Below, piece after piece: positions 27,357 through 36,110 of a stretch of DNA of 64,000 bases (positions within the stretch are counted from its first letter, which is position 1; each line of letters opens with the position of its first letter). The translations under genes were made by a program, and so were the position numbers. Where the stretch lies: positions 1-64,000 of the forward strand of contig JWIT01000024.1 in the NCBI GenBank assembly GCA_000949895.1, read 5' to 3'. The DNA comes from Agrobacterium arsenijevicii. GTDB lineage: Bacteria; Pseudomonadota; Alphaproteobacteria; Rhizobiales; Rhizobiaceae. The notes beneath the pieces were generated by a model. It saw only the letters and a list, made by a program, of their open reading frames with translations, made no database searches and had not been told where the DNA came from.

Positions 27357-28133
27357 TTACGAATGAGGGGAGGTGTGTTGGGAGCCTTTATAGCTCGACA
27401 TGATGCGACCCATGCCGCCTTGGCCCGGCTGCTCGATGTGGACGTCGACGTCGAAATGGTAACCGATGCCGCGCTCTGTCTTGATGTAGCGTGGATTGGA
27501 GGCATCGGGTTCCAGCTTCCGGCGTAAGCGCAGGATAAGCACGTCGATGCTGCGGTCGAATATTTCCTGGTCGTAGACGCGCGAAGCAATCAAAAGTTGT
27601 TCGCGCGAGAGCGTTTGTTTGGGTGATTTCAGGAACGCCATCAGCAGATTGTATTCCGTCGATGTCAGCTTCAGCTCCTCGCCGGAGGCATCGCGCAGCT
27701 TGCGGTGGCGGGTGTTTACCCGCCAATCGTCGAAGACATAAATCGCGTTGGAATTGGCCTGCTTGCGATCGATGCGCCCGCGCAGCGCGGCGCGCACCCG
27801 GGCCAGAAACTCCTGCATTCCGAATGGCTTGGTGATGTAATCAGACGCGCCCGTCTCCAGCCCCACCACCTTGTCGTTCTCTTCCAGGCGGTCGCCGCTG
27901 ATGATGATGACCGGGAGATCGGGTTTGTCATTGAGCTTGCGAACGATCTCCAGCCCGTCCTCCTCGCCGAGATTGAGGTCGACGACAACCAGATCCACGA
28001 CCTTGGCCGCCAGATATTGCGAGAGCTGGAAGCCATCTTCGACGGCGAACGCATGAAAATCGTGCTTTGAAAGATAGTCGACGAGGAGGTTTCTCATCGA
28101 AGGATCATCATCGACAACAAGAATGGTTTGCAT
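27357..28133 (-). CDS. virG: Response regulator VirG
   Basis: 258 residues from ATG 28133. OmpR-type two-domain protein: a receiver with acidic DDD at 8-10 and phospho-acceptor D52 in VVVDLNLGEEDGLEIV, then ISGDRLEENDKVVGLE and ITKPFG. The winged helix has LTSTEYNLLMAFL, LSREQLLIASRV and RSIDVLILRLRRKLE. These stretches are nearly those of Agrobacterium VirG. It should activate vir promoters through the vir boxes found in this window. A GQGGMGR-type tail of about 20 residues is extra. It is divergent from virB1, with a vir box between the two genes that could also autoregulate virG. Confidence 0.93.
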   Translation of the reverse strand: MQTILVVDDDPSMRNLLVDYLSKHDFHAFAVEDGFQLSQYLAAKVVDLVVVDLNLGEEDGLEIVRKLNDKPDLPVIIISGDRLEENDKVVGLETGASDYITKPFGMQEFLARVRAALRGRIDRKQANSNAIYVFDDWRVNTRHRKLRDASGEELKLTSTEYNLLMAFLKSPKQTLSREQLLIASRVYDQEIFDRSIDVLILRLRRKLEPDASNPRYIKTERGIGYHFDVDVHIEQPGQGGMGRIMSSYKGSQHTSPHS

Positions 28134-28368
28134 GGTCGCTCCTGTTACAAACGAATTAGGCATAACCAAAACTTAATGTGTGCGCGGCGCGCGAGACAAC
28201 CGTCGTGATGTGCATGCCATCATGCCAAAAAAGAGGGTGCGACGAGAGCGGCTGGCGGCTCCACGCTTCTCCGACGATTTGAACTCCCCGTATTTGTTGG
28301 ACTTTTCCCGTCTTTGCGCAGGGAAGGAGGGCCGCAAAAAAATCGTGAAATCGATAAATTACAGAACC

Positions 28369-28382
28369 GTTACAACTGCAAC
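28369..28382. promoter_or_regulatory. vir box before virB1, GTTACAACTGCAAC
   Basis: Fits TTNCANNTGNAA with flanking G and C, an imperfect palindrome between the divergent virG and virB1 genes, about 110 bp before virB1. Probably the VirG site driving the virB operon and perhaps virG itself. Confidence 0.75.
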
Positions 28383-28492
28383 CGAAGTCCGTGTTGACAT
28401 GAAACGGTTGTGGGGGATTATAGGTGCAATATTACAGACGAGTTAATTATAAAAATGTGGCTATAAATTAAATATATATCAGGATTTTGAGC

Positions 28493-29422
28493 GTGAAATA
28501 TTTAATTAAACTTCGATATTTCGAATTTAATATCACCAATTCATGCTGCATATTCGCAATTTCAGGTGTATTGCTGATCGGTCAACCTAGCGATGTCCGC
28601 TCAGCTGTTTTTGAACAAATGGATAATGGACAGATTGCGACAATGGATGGCGGCGTGCCCGAGGGCACGCCGTCCCTCGACCAGGCGACGGCGCCGGATG
28701 GGGGACGGCCCCGCGTGGCGGCATCGCATGTGATTGTAGGGGCCGATCCGCTACCTGCCGATCGCGACAGTTCGGTTCTTCTGGATCTTGATCTGAGGGT
28801 TGCCAAGGCCGCCAATGAAACATCGTTTAGTATGCGTGATGGCAGAGAAACGCCGCTGCCCAAACCACAGGTGTTAACCCGGAGATTTTCGGCCGAGCAG
28901 CACAAGATGCGTGACCTGGCCACACAGGTTGCTTTCGAATTTTCTCGGAATGCCGGCGTTGCCAAGGCGGGGTTGGACCGGCAATCTTTCGTGAAGTTGT
29001 TTACAACGATGATCCAGCGCGAAAGCAACTTTAATGCGAGAGCGGTGTCGCATGCCGGGGCAAGCGGCCTGGGCCAGCTGATGCCCGCCACCGCCCGTGC
29101 CATGGGAGTATGCGACGTCTTTGCCGGACGGGACAATCTGGAAGGCTCAGCACGCTACCTCACGCAGATGCTCGACCAGTTCGCGTCATCGACGCTGGCG
29201 CTCGCCGCATATAATGCCGGACCCGGTGCCGTGCAAAAATATCGGGGCATCCCGCCCTACCGTGAAACGCGCCAATACGTTGCCGATATCGTTCATTCGG
29301 TAGCGTTGCAGTCTGACATCGAGCTGACGCCGCCGGATGTCGCGAACATCTTTAAAACAGGGCTTGCAACGGGTTGCGACGCGGAAGACGCGGCACTGAA
29401 AGCCGATTTTATTCCCGTATAA
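28493..29422 (+). CDS. virB1: VirB1 lytic transglycosylase
   Basis: About 309 residues from GTG 28493 (CAGGA upstream; TTG 28487 is an alternative). A hydrophobic N-terminal segment serves as export signal. The SLT domain (about 155-285) has catalytic Glu near 176 in MIQRESNFN, then GASGLGQLMPATA and ALAAYNAGPGAV, the three family signatures. It cuts peptidoglycan to let the secretion channel pass. First gene of the virB operon. The N-terminal 150 residues are longer and less conserved than usual. Confidence 0.9.
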   Translation: MKYLIKLRYFEFNITNSCCIFAISGVLLIGQPSDVRSAVFEQMDNGQIATMDGGVPEGTPSLDQATAPDGGRPRVAASHVIVGADPLPADRDSSVLLDLDLRVAKAANETSFSMRDGRETPLPKPQVLTRRFSAEQHKMRDLATQVAFEFSRNAGVAKAGLDRQSFVKLFTTMIQRESNFNARAVSHAGASGLGQLMPATARAMGVCDVFAGRDNLEGSARYLTQMLDQFASSTLALAAYNAGPGAVQKYRGIPPYRETRQYVADIVHSVALQSDIELTPPDVANIFKTGLATGCDAEDAALKADFIPV

Positions 29423-29457
29423 GTAGAGATCAAGTTCAATTCATTAGAGAGGGTATT

Positions 29458-29772
29458 ATGTTGTTCATCCGTCGTCATCTCCAACGCAACATCAAGACGT
29501 ATCGCCTGCTGTTTGCTGCCACGACCTATATGCTGCTGTCGGCTCATCCGAGCGCTGCGCAGGAATTTGGCGGCATTACCCGCTTTATCAACAGCATTGT
29601 TCAGGCACTCACGGGGCCGCTTGGTGTCGCCTGCGCCTCGATCGCGGTGATCGCCATCGGTTTCGTGTTCATGCTCGGGCGAATGGACTGGACATTTGCG
29701 ATCTCCGTCATTCTCGGCATCGCCATTGTCTTTGGCGGTGCAACTTTCGTCGGCAGTCTCGGAGCTTTGTAG
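29458..29772 (+). CDS. virB2: VirB2 major pilin
   Basis: 104 residues from ATG 29458 (GAGAGGG upstream). A long signal peptide ends SAHPSAA, giving a mature pilin of about 71 residues starting QEFGG, with two hydrophobic helices (GPLGVACASIAVIAIGFVF and AISVILGIAIVFGGATFV) around the positively charged MLGRMDW loop. Length and pattern match VirB2, which is cyclised in Agrobacterium. It forms the T pilus. Confidence 0.9.
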   Translation: MLFIRRHLQRNIKTYRLLFAATTYMLLSAHPSAAQEFGGITRFINSIVQALTGPLGVACASIAVIAIGFVFMLGRMDWTFAISVILGIAIVFGGATFVGSLGAL

Positions 29773-29847
29773 GAAACTCGAGGCTGCAAAGAGTGCCGGA
29801 AACGCTCGGCCAGGCGGTCGAGCTCCAGGAACGGGAGATGCAACACA

Positions 29848-30126
29848 ATGCAAAATACGCCGCTTTTCATCGGTCTGACACGCGAAGTCACGTTTGCCGG
29901 ACTGCCCATCATGTATCTGGTGGTGCTGGTCTCGGCGACTATCCTTGGTTTCATCATCTCGCAATCGTTTCTGTACCTGGTCCTGATGGGAGGGTTCGGT
30001 TATGCGGCCCTGCGCGGTCTGGCCGCCTATGACCCCAAGATCATCAACGTTTTCATCGCCACGGTTCAGCAGACGCGGATGCATCCGGGCCTGTTTACCG
30101 GAGAAGGAGTGGTGTACCGTGCTTGA
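29848..30126 (+). CDS. virB3: VirB3 inner-membrane protein
   Basis: 92 residues with PLFIGLTRE near the N-terminus, followed by two closely spaced hydrophobic stretches (GLPIMYLVVLVSATILGFIIS and LYLVLMGGFGYAALRGL), as in VirB3/TrbD. It associates with VirB4 at the inner membrane. GGGAG precedes the ATG. Its 3' end overlaps virB4. Confidence 0.88.
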   Translation: MQNTPLFIGLTREVTFAGLPIMYLVVLVSATILGFIISQSFLYLVLMGGFGYAALRGLAAYDPKIINVFIATVQQTRMHPGLFTGEGVVYRA

Positions 30127-32470
30127 GGCGCCCACAACCCATGCCATGAAGAACGCGACCGACAAGTCGATCAGACGCAGTGAAATGCTGGTTGGTGACC
30201 TGCCTTATCTGAGCGTTGTCAATGATACGACGCTGATGCTGCGCAACGGCGACCTTATGGCATCTTTTGCTGTGGAAGGTATCAATGCCGATACGATGGA
30301 CACGCGCCACACTGTCGAACTGTGCGATTCGCTGTCGCGCTTCATCGCTCAGCAGCGCACCGATGTCGGGTATTACGTTCATCGGATTTCAGTGGAAACT
30401 CAGCCGCGAATAACGCCCGTTTCCGGTCACCCCTTTAACCAGGAGATCGACCGCCGATGGCAAAATTACCTTCAAACTGTGGGGCTGCGCGATCGCGTTA
30501 CGATGGTAACACTCGTCATTCGGCCGCCCCGCCGTATCACGAAGTTTGTTTCGCTCTTCAGCGGAAAGGATGTCTATAGCCGCGAAGAGATCGCGGCGCG
30601 TGCTGTCCGCCTGGATCAAATGATCAAGACCTGCATGGTCGGCATCACTGAGGCCAAGCCTGCCCGGCTTCAGGTCAGCGATGGCAGATGGTTGGGCCTG
30701 CTGCGCACCGCCATCGACGGATCGGATATCAAACTTATCCCCGGGGCGAAATTTGTACCGGTATCGGATCGCCTCGCGACGTCGCAAATAAGCTTCCACG
30801 GACGGGTCTTCGAGTGCCATGGCGCGGGTCGCGTGCGTTTCGGCACCATTGTCTCGGTCAAGGATTATCCCAACGAAACGTATCCCGGCATTCTGGATCG
30901 TTTGAACTTGCCGTATGACACCGTCGTCACACAGAGTTTCACCCCGATAGATCCGATTTCGGCGCAGGGTAAGATTTCACGGGTGCGCAAGCAGATGCGC
31001 GCCGCCGAGGATGCCGCCGTATCGCTGCTGGCGCAGCTGGAAGAGGCTGAGGATGATGTGGCCTCGGGCAGGGTGGTCTTCGGCGAACACCATTGCAGCA
31101 TCGCCCTGTTTTGCGACAGCCGTGCCGAACTCGAACAGGCCATGGCTTACGTAACCCGCGCTATGCAGGATGCGGGCGCGGCAATTGTGCGTGAGAGCTT
31201 TTCAGCGCGAGCCGTCTATTTCGCTCAACATCCCGGTAATTTTGCCTACCGAACCCGCCCGGCGATGATCTCGTCGCAGAATTTTGCGCAGCTCTGCGCG
31301 CTTCATGGCCTGCCGAAAGGTAATCCACCCGAAAAATGCCCTTGGGGCGACGCTGTCACGATCATTCCGACGGCACGCGGAGAGACATTCCGGTTCAATT
31401 TCCACCTTCCGGGCAAACGTGACCAGAGAACGGTTGGACACACGCTGGTGCTTGGCCAGACCGGATCCGGAAAGACGCTCGGCACGGCATTTTTGATAAG
31501 TCAGGCGCAGAGGCTGAATGTTCGTACAATCCTGTTCGACAAGGATAACGGCTTCGAAATGGCCGTGCGTGCGATGGGCGGCCATTATTCCGCCGTGCGC
31601 ATGGGCGCGGAAACAGCGTTCAACCCCATGCGTGCAGAAGCGGACACGCGTGGCGCGGCATGGCTGACGGACTGGCTGACCGCACTGGTTGAAAATGACG
31701 GCGAACGGCTCAATCCCGTGCAGATTCAGGCATTGACGGATGCTGTCCAATCCAACTGCATTGCGGACAGGCGATTGCAGAATTTCGAGCAGTTTCGCAG
31801 TCAGTTGCGTGCGACTGACGACGATGGCGATCTTTACAATCGTCTGGGACGCTGGGACGACACCGGCCAGTTTGGCTGGCTGTTTGGAGGCAAGGGCCTC
31901 GATCCCCTCGCATTCGATGACGGCGTCACCGCCTTCGACCTCTCCGAAATCTTCGAAAACGATACCATTCGCACTGCATGGCTGAGCTATGTGTTTCGCC
32001 GGGTTGAAAGGCTTGTGGAAGACGAGCACCCCACACTTCTGGTGCTGGACGAGGCCTGGAAGCTTCTTGACGATCCGTATTTCGAGTCCCGTCTGAAGGA
32101 CTGGATGTTGACCATGCGTAAGAAGAACGTTGCTGTCGTTCTCCTGACGCAGCGGGTATCCCACATTAAAAACAGCCGCGCGGGCGACGCCATTCTGGAA
32201 AGCGCGGTAACACGGCTCGTCTATCCCAGCGCCTTCAACACGGAAGCGGAGCTGGCGCCGCTTCACCTGACGCCGACGGAAACCTCGTTTCTGCAAATGA
32301 GCAATGTCGACAATCATTTCGTGTTGATGAAGTCCGGCGCCGACAGCGTGGTCCTTGATATGGATCTCGGCGCTTTGGGCAAAGCGCTCGACATTTTGGG
32401 AGGTGGACGTGGCGAAAAGGCACCCGCCGGCTGGCGTGACAGGCCGGATTTTTACACGGAGATGCTTTAG
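30119..32470 (+). CDS. virB4: VirB4 secretion ATPase
   Basis: About 783 residues from GTG 30119, which overlaps the virB3 stop and follows GAAGGAG; the size matches the usual 789. An N-terminal CagE/VirB4 domain leads to Walker A GQTGSGKT (about 444-452) and Walker B LLVLDEAWKLLDD (about 640), with LLTQRVSHIKNS beyond. It is the largest energy source of the system and is needed for pilus assembly and substrate transfer. Confidence 0.95.
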   Translation: MLEAPTTHAMKNATDKSIRRSEMLVGDLPYLSVVNDTTLMLRNGDLMASFAVEGINADTMDTRHTVELCDSLSRFIAQQRTDVGYYVHRISVETQPRITPVSGHPFNQEIDRRWQNYLQTVGLRDRVTMVTLVIRPPRRITKFVSLFSGKDVYSREEIAARAVRLDQMIKTCMVGITEAKPARLQVSDGRWLGLLRTAIDGSDIKLIPGAKFVPVSDRLATSQISFHGRVFECHGAGRVRFGTIVSVKDYPNETYPGILDRLNLPYDTVVTQSFTPIDPISAQGKISRVRKQMRAAEDAAVSLLAQLEEAEDDVASGRVVFGEHHCSIALFCDSRAELEQAMAYVTRAMQDAGAAIVRESFSARAVYFAQHPGNFAYRTRPAMISSQNFAQLCALHGLPKGNPPEKCPWGDAVTIIPTARGETFRFNFHLPGKRDQRTVGHTLVLGQTGSGKTLGTAFLISQAQRLNVRTILFDKDNGFEMAVRAMGGHYSAVRMGAETAFNPMRAEADTRGAAWLTDWLTALVENDGERLNPVQIQALTDAVQSNCIADRRLQNFEQFRSQLRATDDDGDLYNRLGRWDDTGQFGWLFGGKGLDPLAFDDGVTAFDLSEIFENDTIRTAWLSYVFRRVERLVEDEHPTLLVLDEAWKLLDDPYFESRLKDWMLTMRKKNVAVVLLTQRVSHIKNSRAGDAILESAVTRLVYPSAFNTEAELAPLHLTPTETSFLQMSNVDNHFVLMKSGADSVVLDMDLGALGKALDILGGGRGEKAPAGWRDRPDFYTEML

Positions 32471-32472
32471 CA

Positions 32473-32616
32473 ATGCGGAAAATACTTGTCCTGATTTTAT
32501 GTCTTACCGGTCTCGTTTCCTGCCAGACCATTCCCGAAGAGCGGAAAAACAACTGCGCCTGCCTATGGGAAAGACCTCAAGGTATTCAAACTATACTAGA
32601 AGGAGTACAGGCATGA
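32473..32616 (+). CDS. VirB7-like small lipoprotein, relocated
   Basis: 47 residues starting 2 bp after the virB4 stop. A signal peptide ends in the lipobox LVSC, followed by QT and two further cysteines (NNCACLW). Agrobacterium VirB7 likewise matures to CQT and has a second Cys that bonds VirB9. Its stop overlaps the virB5 ATG (ATGA). VirB7 usually lies between virB6 and virB8, where only 34 bp remain here. It may be the core-complex lipoprotein moved, or an entry-exclusion lipoprotein; the first is preferred because no other virB7 is present. Confidence 0.65.
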   Translation: MRKILVLILCLTGLVSCQTIPEERKNNCACLWERPQGIQTILEGVQA

Positions 32617-33413
32617 CCAACACACGATATATCGCACTGCTGTCTTTTACGGCATTGCTGTCTGTCAGTGCCGCGACACTGCCCGTTCATGCGCAGCAGA
32701 TAATCGAGCGTCTGGCAGATCCCATCATTGGCGCCATTCCCGGTGCTCCAGACGATGCGCAATTGTCCCATGACGAAGTAGCGATCGGGCAATTGATGAA
32801 GATGGTCGAGCTTTCCCGGGTGATCGGCGGCGGGATCACGCAATTATTCAACACGATCGTTACACAGACTACTGCCTTGGAAAAAATGCGCGACGCGCAG
32901 AACGGCGTGAAGACTATCCCTCTCCATAATGAGCCGGAAAGGGGGGAGGAACGTACGGGTGGTTTTGGCCTCAATGAAATGGCAAAGACTGCCCTGGATG
33001 GTCTGCCCCTCGAACCCCAGGCGATAAGTGATGCGTTGGAAAAATTTCGGCGAGACTTCTGGCTTGAAAAGGCGTTTGCGCTCAAGGACGATGGCGCACC
33101 CAGCAAATTCTTTCTCGCAAATGCGGCCGCACAGGGTGCGATCGCAGCCTCGACAGCGGAGGTTTCCTACAAGCGCGCAAATATGAGCATGGACAGGATC
33201 CCCAGCTATATCAATGCCATTGAAAACAGCCTGGATCTGAAAACGAGCGTCGACATCAACACCCGCGTGATGATCGAGCTGACCCAGCAAGTCAATGAAA
33301 GCCTACGGACCCAGTCCGCCATGGCCTCGATGGCCGGCACCTATTTCATGATCCTCGGCGGCGAGATGGGAAAACAATCGCCGTTCAAAGGTCTCGAAGA
33401 ATATAACAGGTGA
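32613..33413 (+). CDS. virB5: VirB5 minor pilus subunit
   Basis: 266 residues from the ATG overlapping the preceding lipoprotein stop. The signal peptide ends PVHA, followed by a helical mature protein with VAIGQLMKMVELSRVIGGGITQLFNTI and a C-terminal NESLRTQSAMASMAGTYFMI region like VirB5/TraC adhesins. It sits at the pilus tip. It is somewhat longer than the usual 220 residues, with an inserted loop around 95-130. Confidence 0.82.
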   Translation: MTNTRYIALLSFTALLSVSAATLPVHAQQIIERLADPIIGAIPGAPDDAQLSHDEVAIGQLMKMVELSRVIGGGITQLFNTIVTQTTALEKMRDAQNGVKTIPLHNEPERGEERTGGFGLNEMAKTALDGLPLEPQAISDALEKFRRDFWLEKAFALKDDGAPSKFFLANAAAQGAIAASTAEVSYKRANMSMDRIPSYINAIENSLDLKTSVDINTRVMIELTQQVNESLRTQSAMASMAGTYFMILGGEMGKQSPFKGLEEYNR

Positions 33414-33416
33414 TAC

Positions 33417-34598
33417 ATGGGTCTGATCACTTACATTTCGACATCGATCGATACGACAATGATCGGCTACGTTGAAGAAGTATTCAACGATATAGCCACC
33501 CCCATGCGTATCCTTCTGAATTCTATGGCCGTACTTGCACTGTTGTTTTTGGCGCTGAACCACATACTTCAATTCAAAACAGTCAGTATGGCTGTGTATT
33601 TTGCATGGTTTCTAAGGTTTATATTAATTTATTCGGTGGGAACATTCTGGGTAAATTTCGAAGGAATATATAATATATTTGTGGAGCTTCCGAGCGACTA
33701 CTCCACACTTTTGATCAAGTCATCCCTGTCAAACATCAAAACGATTTCTACCGAGATTCTGGACCCGGCGCGCATCACCGACAGCGCCACGGCGATGGAC
33801 GAATTCACCCATGCGCTGACGTGGATTTCCAGCAAGTATCTATCGGATGTCTCCATCTGGGACATTGGCGGGTCCATCAAGAACGTGTTCTTGGGCGCGC
33901 TCATTCTTATCATTGCGGGGGTTTTCACCGCCATCGCGGCCGTCGTCCTGGCATTTGCCAAGATCGGTTTTGCCGTCGCCATGTGCCTTGCCCCGCTTGC
34001 CATCGTTCTCTTGATGATGGAGCAGACCAAGCAGTATTTTGACAGTTGGCTACGGTTCCTGGTGGGCTTCGTCGTGCTGCCCATTCTGGTCACGGCGCTG
34101 ATGTCGATCATTCTTTATGTCGCAGGTGAAATTCTCGCCTCGTCGGGTGCGTCGGCCGAGCACAAGGATCGCTTTTTCGCCTTCATCTTCATCATGGCGG
34201 CGGCGCTGATCCTGTTGTCGCAACTTCCCACCATGGCCAGCACGCTCGCATCCTCTTCGGTTGCGGTGGTTGGTGCAAGTGCTGCGAGTGCGCGGAGCAT
34301 GATGAGGAATTCTTCCAGGCTTCACAGCCTCGGGCAGCGCGCTCGAGACGGTGCCGGTGTTGCCAACAGTGCCCGCAAGGCAGGCGCATCACCCTCTGGA
34401 ATCGCGATGTCTGCCATCAGTGGCTTCAGACAGAGTGCTGGCCTGCGCCAGGCACGTCGCGACGACAGGCTTGCTGATCGCATTCAAGGGGCAGGAGGCG
34501 AGAAGAAAGCGCCTCGGCGTCACCACGAAGGCAGTTCGTCCGCCCAAACGCCTTCCCCCAATGACTCGCCGGAGCAACAGAACCTGAATCGCCCCTGA
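33417..34598 (+). CDS. virB6: VirB6 polytopic channel protein, long C-terminus
   Basis: 393 residues, against about 295 in Agrobacterium. At least five membrane segments (within about 30-290), with the conserved FAKIGFAVAMCLAPLAIVLLM and SWLRFLVGFVVLPILVTALMSIILY. The last 100 residues are a basic, Ser/Ala-rich tail (ASSSVAVVGASAASARS onward) not typical of VirB6. AGGTGA precedes ATG 33417. It forms the inner-membrane substrate passage. Confidence 0.88.
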   Translation: MGLITYISTSIDTTMIGYVEEVFNDIATPMRILLNSMAVLALLFLALNHILQFKTVSMAVYFAWFLRFILIYSVGTFWVNFEGIYNIFVELPSDYSTLLIKSSLSNIKTISTEILDPARITDSATAMDEFTHALTWISSKYLSDVSIWDIGGSIKNVFLGALILIIAGVFTAIAAVVLAFAKIGFAVAMCLAPLAIVLLMMEQTKQYFDSWLRFLVGFVVLPILVTALMSIILYVAGEILASSGASAEHKDRFFAFIFIMAAALILLSQLPTMASTLASSSVAVVGASAASARSMMRNSSRLHSLGQRARDGAGVANSARKAGASPSGIAMSAISGFRQSAGLRQARRDDRLADRIQGAGGEKKAPRRHHEGSSSAQTPSPNDSPEQQNLNRP

Positions 34599-34632
34599 TC
34601 ATTTTTAAATCTTTTGAATAACGAGATGCATC

Positions 34633-35307
34633 ATGAATGACAGCGACACTCATCACGCCTTTGAGGATGAACTTTTCTTCACCTTGCGCCAGCAGCGCAA
34701 TAATTGGGCAAAGATTGCTATTGGCTCGGTCGCCTTGGCACTTCTCTCCATTTGTTGTTTGCTGGTGATCCTGCCACTTAATGAGACGCGCCCCTTCGTC
34801 GTCATGGTGGACAAGACAACGGGTCAGGCGGAGAAGGTGGTGGAAGTGCGCCCCGCCACGCTTGACCAGCAGGATGCGGTGCGCCAGGCCGAGCTGGTTT
34901 CCTACGTGGTGGATCGAGAGACATTTGATCCGATGGACAATGAAACCCGTATTCCTGACGTCATGACACGATCCAAGGATAACGCTGCGGAAACGCTTGC
35001 GTCCCTGTGGAGCGCGTCGTCCAAACAATATCCGCCGACGGTCTACGGCAACGAAATCCGGGTTCGCGTGGTCGTCAAGTCTATTTCCATCAGCCCGTCG
35101 ACGCGGCGCAATGCGCCTGATCTCGCTCGTGTACGAATTACAAAATACCGCGAGGAAAAGGGGAGAGAGACCGCCGAGCGTACTTTCGTGGCGACCGTCG
35201 GCTTCGTGTTCCAGCCTGACGCAAATGCAAAGTTGCAAGCGGTCTGGAAAAATCCATTGGGCTTTACCGTGGTTTCCTATCGCATCGACGCCGAACTGGC
35301 CGGATGA
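34633..35307 (+). CDS. virB8: VirB8 inner-membrane scaffold
   Basis: 224 residues: a short cytosolic N-terminus, one membrane segment (about 32-54) and a periplasmic NTF2-like domain with RPFVVMVDKTTGQAEKV and the late NPLGFTVVSYRIDAEL, both family landmarks. It bridges the inner-membrane complex and the VirB9/B10 core. It is 34 bp after virB6, leaving no space for the usual virB7. Confidence 0.9.
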   Translation: MNDSDTHHAFEDELFFTLRQQRNNWAKIAIGSVALALLSICCLLVILPLNETRPFVVMVDKTTGQAEKVVEVRPATLDQQDAVRQAELVSYVVDRETFDPMDNETRIPDVMTRSKDNAAETLASLWSASSKQYPPTVYGNEIRVRVVVKSISISPSTRRNAPDLARVRITKYREEKGRETAERTFVATVGFVFQPDANAKLQAVWKNPLGFTVVSYRIDAELAG

Positions 35308-35324
35308 GATAACGAGGATATTTT

Positions 35325-36110
35325 ATGTTTAATATCAGATATTTAATTGTTCCGCTTGTTTCAATTATTTGCTTGCAGAACGCCTTTGCCGCCCCGGTCA
35401 CTGGCGCTGCGCCAACTCCGGTCACGGCTACAGTGTCTGCTTCCGATCCGCGGATCCGGCACTACGCCTACAATGAAAATGCGGTTTATCGGCTTGAACT
35501 TTACCTCAAATCGGTGACGGCATTGCAATTTGCGAGCGGGGAGGAGGTTCAGGCCATTCTCATTGGCGATAGTACCAGCTGGGAGGTTGTGAAGCTTAAG
35601 AGCGGTAATGTCGTCAGCGTGAAACCCATCGTCGAGGCGGGTGATACGAATATGACGATTTACACCGACAAGCGCGTCTATTCGTTCGACCTTCACTCGG
35701 CGGGTACAGCCAAGGCTGGTGCCCCTAACGTATTCCGCTCTGTCTTTACCTACCCTGCGGACAAGAAACGTGCTCCGACGACCCCCGCGCCAGACGCAAC
35801 GCCGGTTAATACGGACTACATGGTGTCCGGGGTCGCCGCCTTTCGCCCCGCCTGGGTCCAGGACAATGGCAGTCAGACAACGTTTTTCCTGCCGAAGAAC
35901 TCCCCCCGCCCCGCAATTTTCAAGGTGGGTGCTGACCGCAAGGAAGAACTTATTAATTCCAGAACCAATGGCGACCGCGTCATCGTGGACGGTACGAGCA
36001 CCTATTGGGTGCTGCGTATCGGTGATGAGGTCGTTTGCGTTGGCCTCGGCTCAGCCGTGCAGGCATCGGGTCGCGGCAAGGTGAAGACGGAGGTTAGCAA
36101 TGGTATCTAA
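35325..36110 (+). CDS. virB9: VirB9 outer-membrane core protein
   Basis: 261 residues with a signal peptide ending NAFA. DPRIRHYAYNENAVYRLELY near the mature N-terminus and the C-terminal beta domain PAWVQDNGSQTTFFLPKN are typical of VirB9/TraO. GAGGA before ATG 35325. It forms the outer ring with VirB7 and VirB10. The 3' end overlaps virB10 by 11 bases. Confidence 0.9.
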   Translation: MFNIRYLIVPLVSIICLQNAFAAPVTGAAPTPVTATVSASDPRIRHYAYNENAVYRLELYLKSVTALQFASGEEVQAILIGDSTSWEVVKLKSGNVVSVKPIVEAGDTNMTIYTDKRVYSFDLHSAGTAKAGAPNVFRSVFTYPADKKRAPTTPAPDATPVNTDYMVSGVAAFRPAWVQDNGSQTTFFLPKNSPRPAIFKVGADRKEELINSRTNGDRVIVDGTSTYWVLRIGDEVVCVGLGSAVQASGRGKVKTEVSNGI

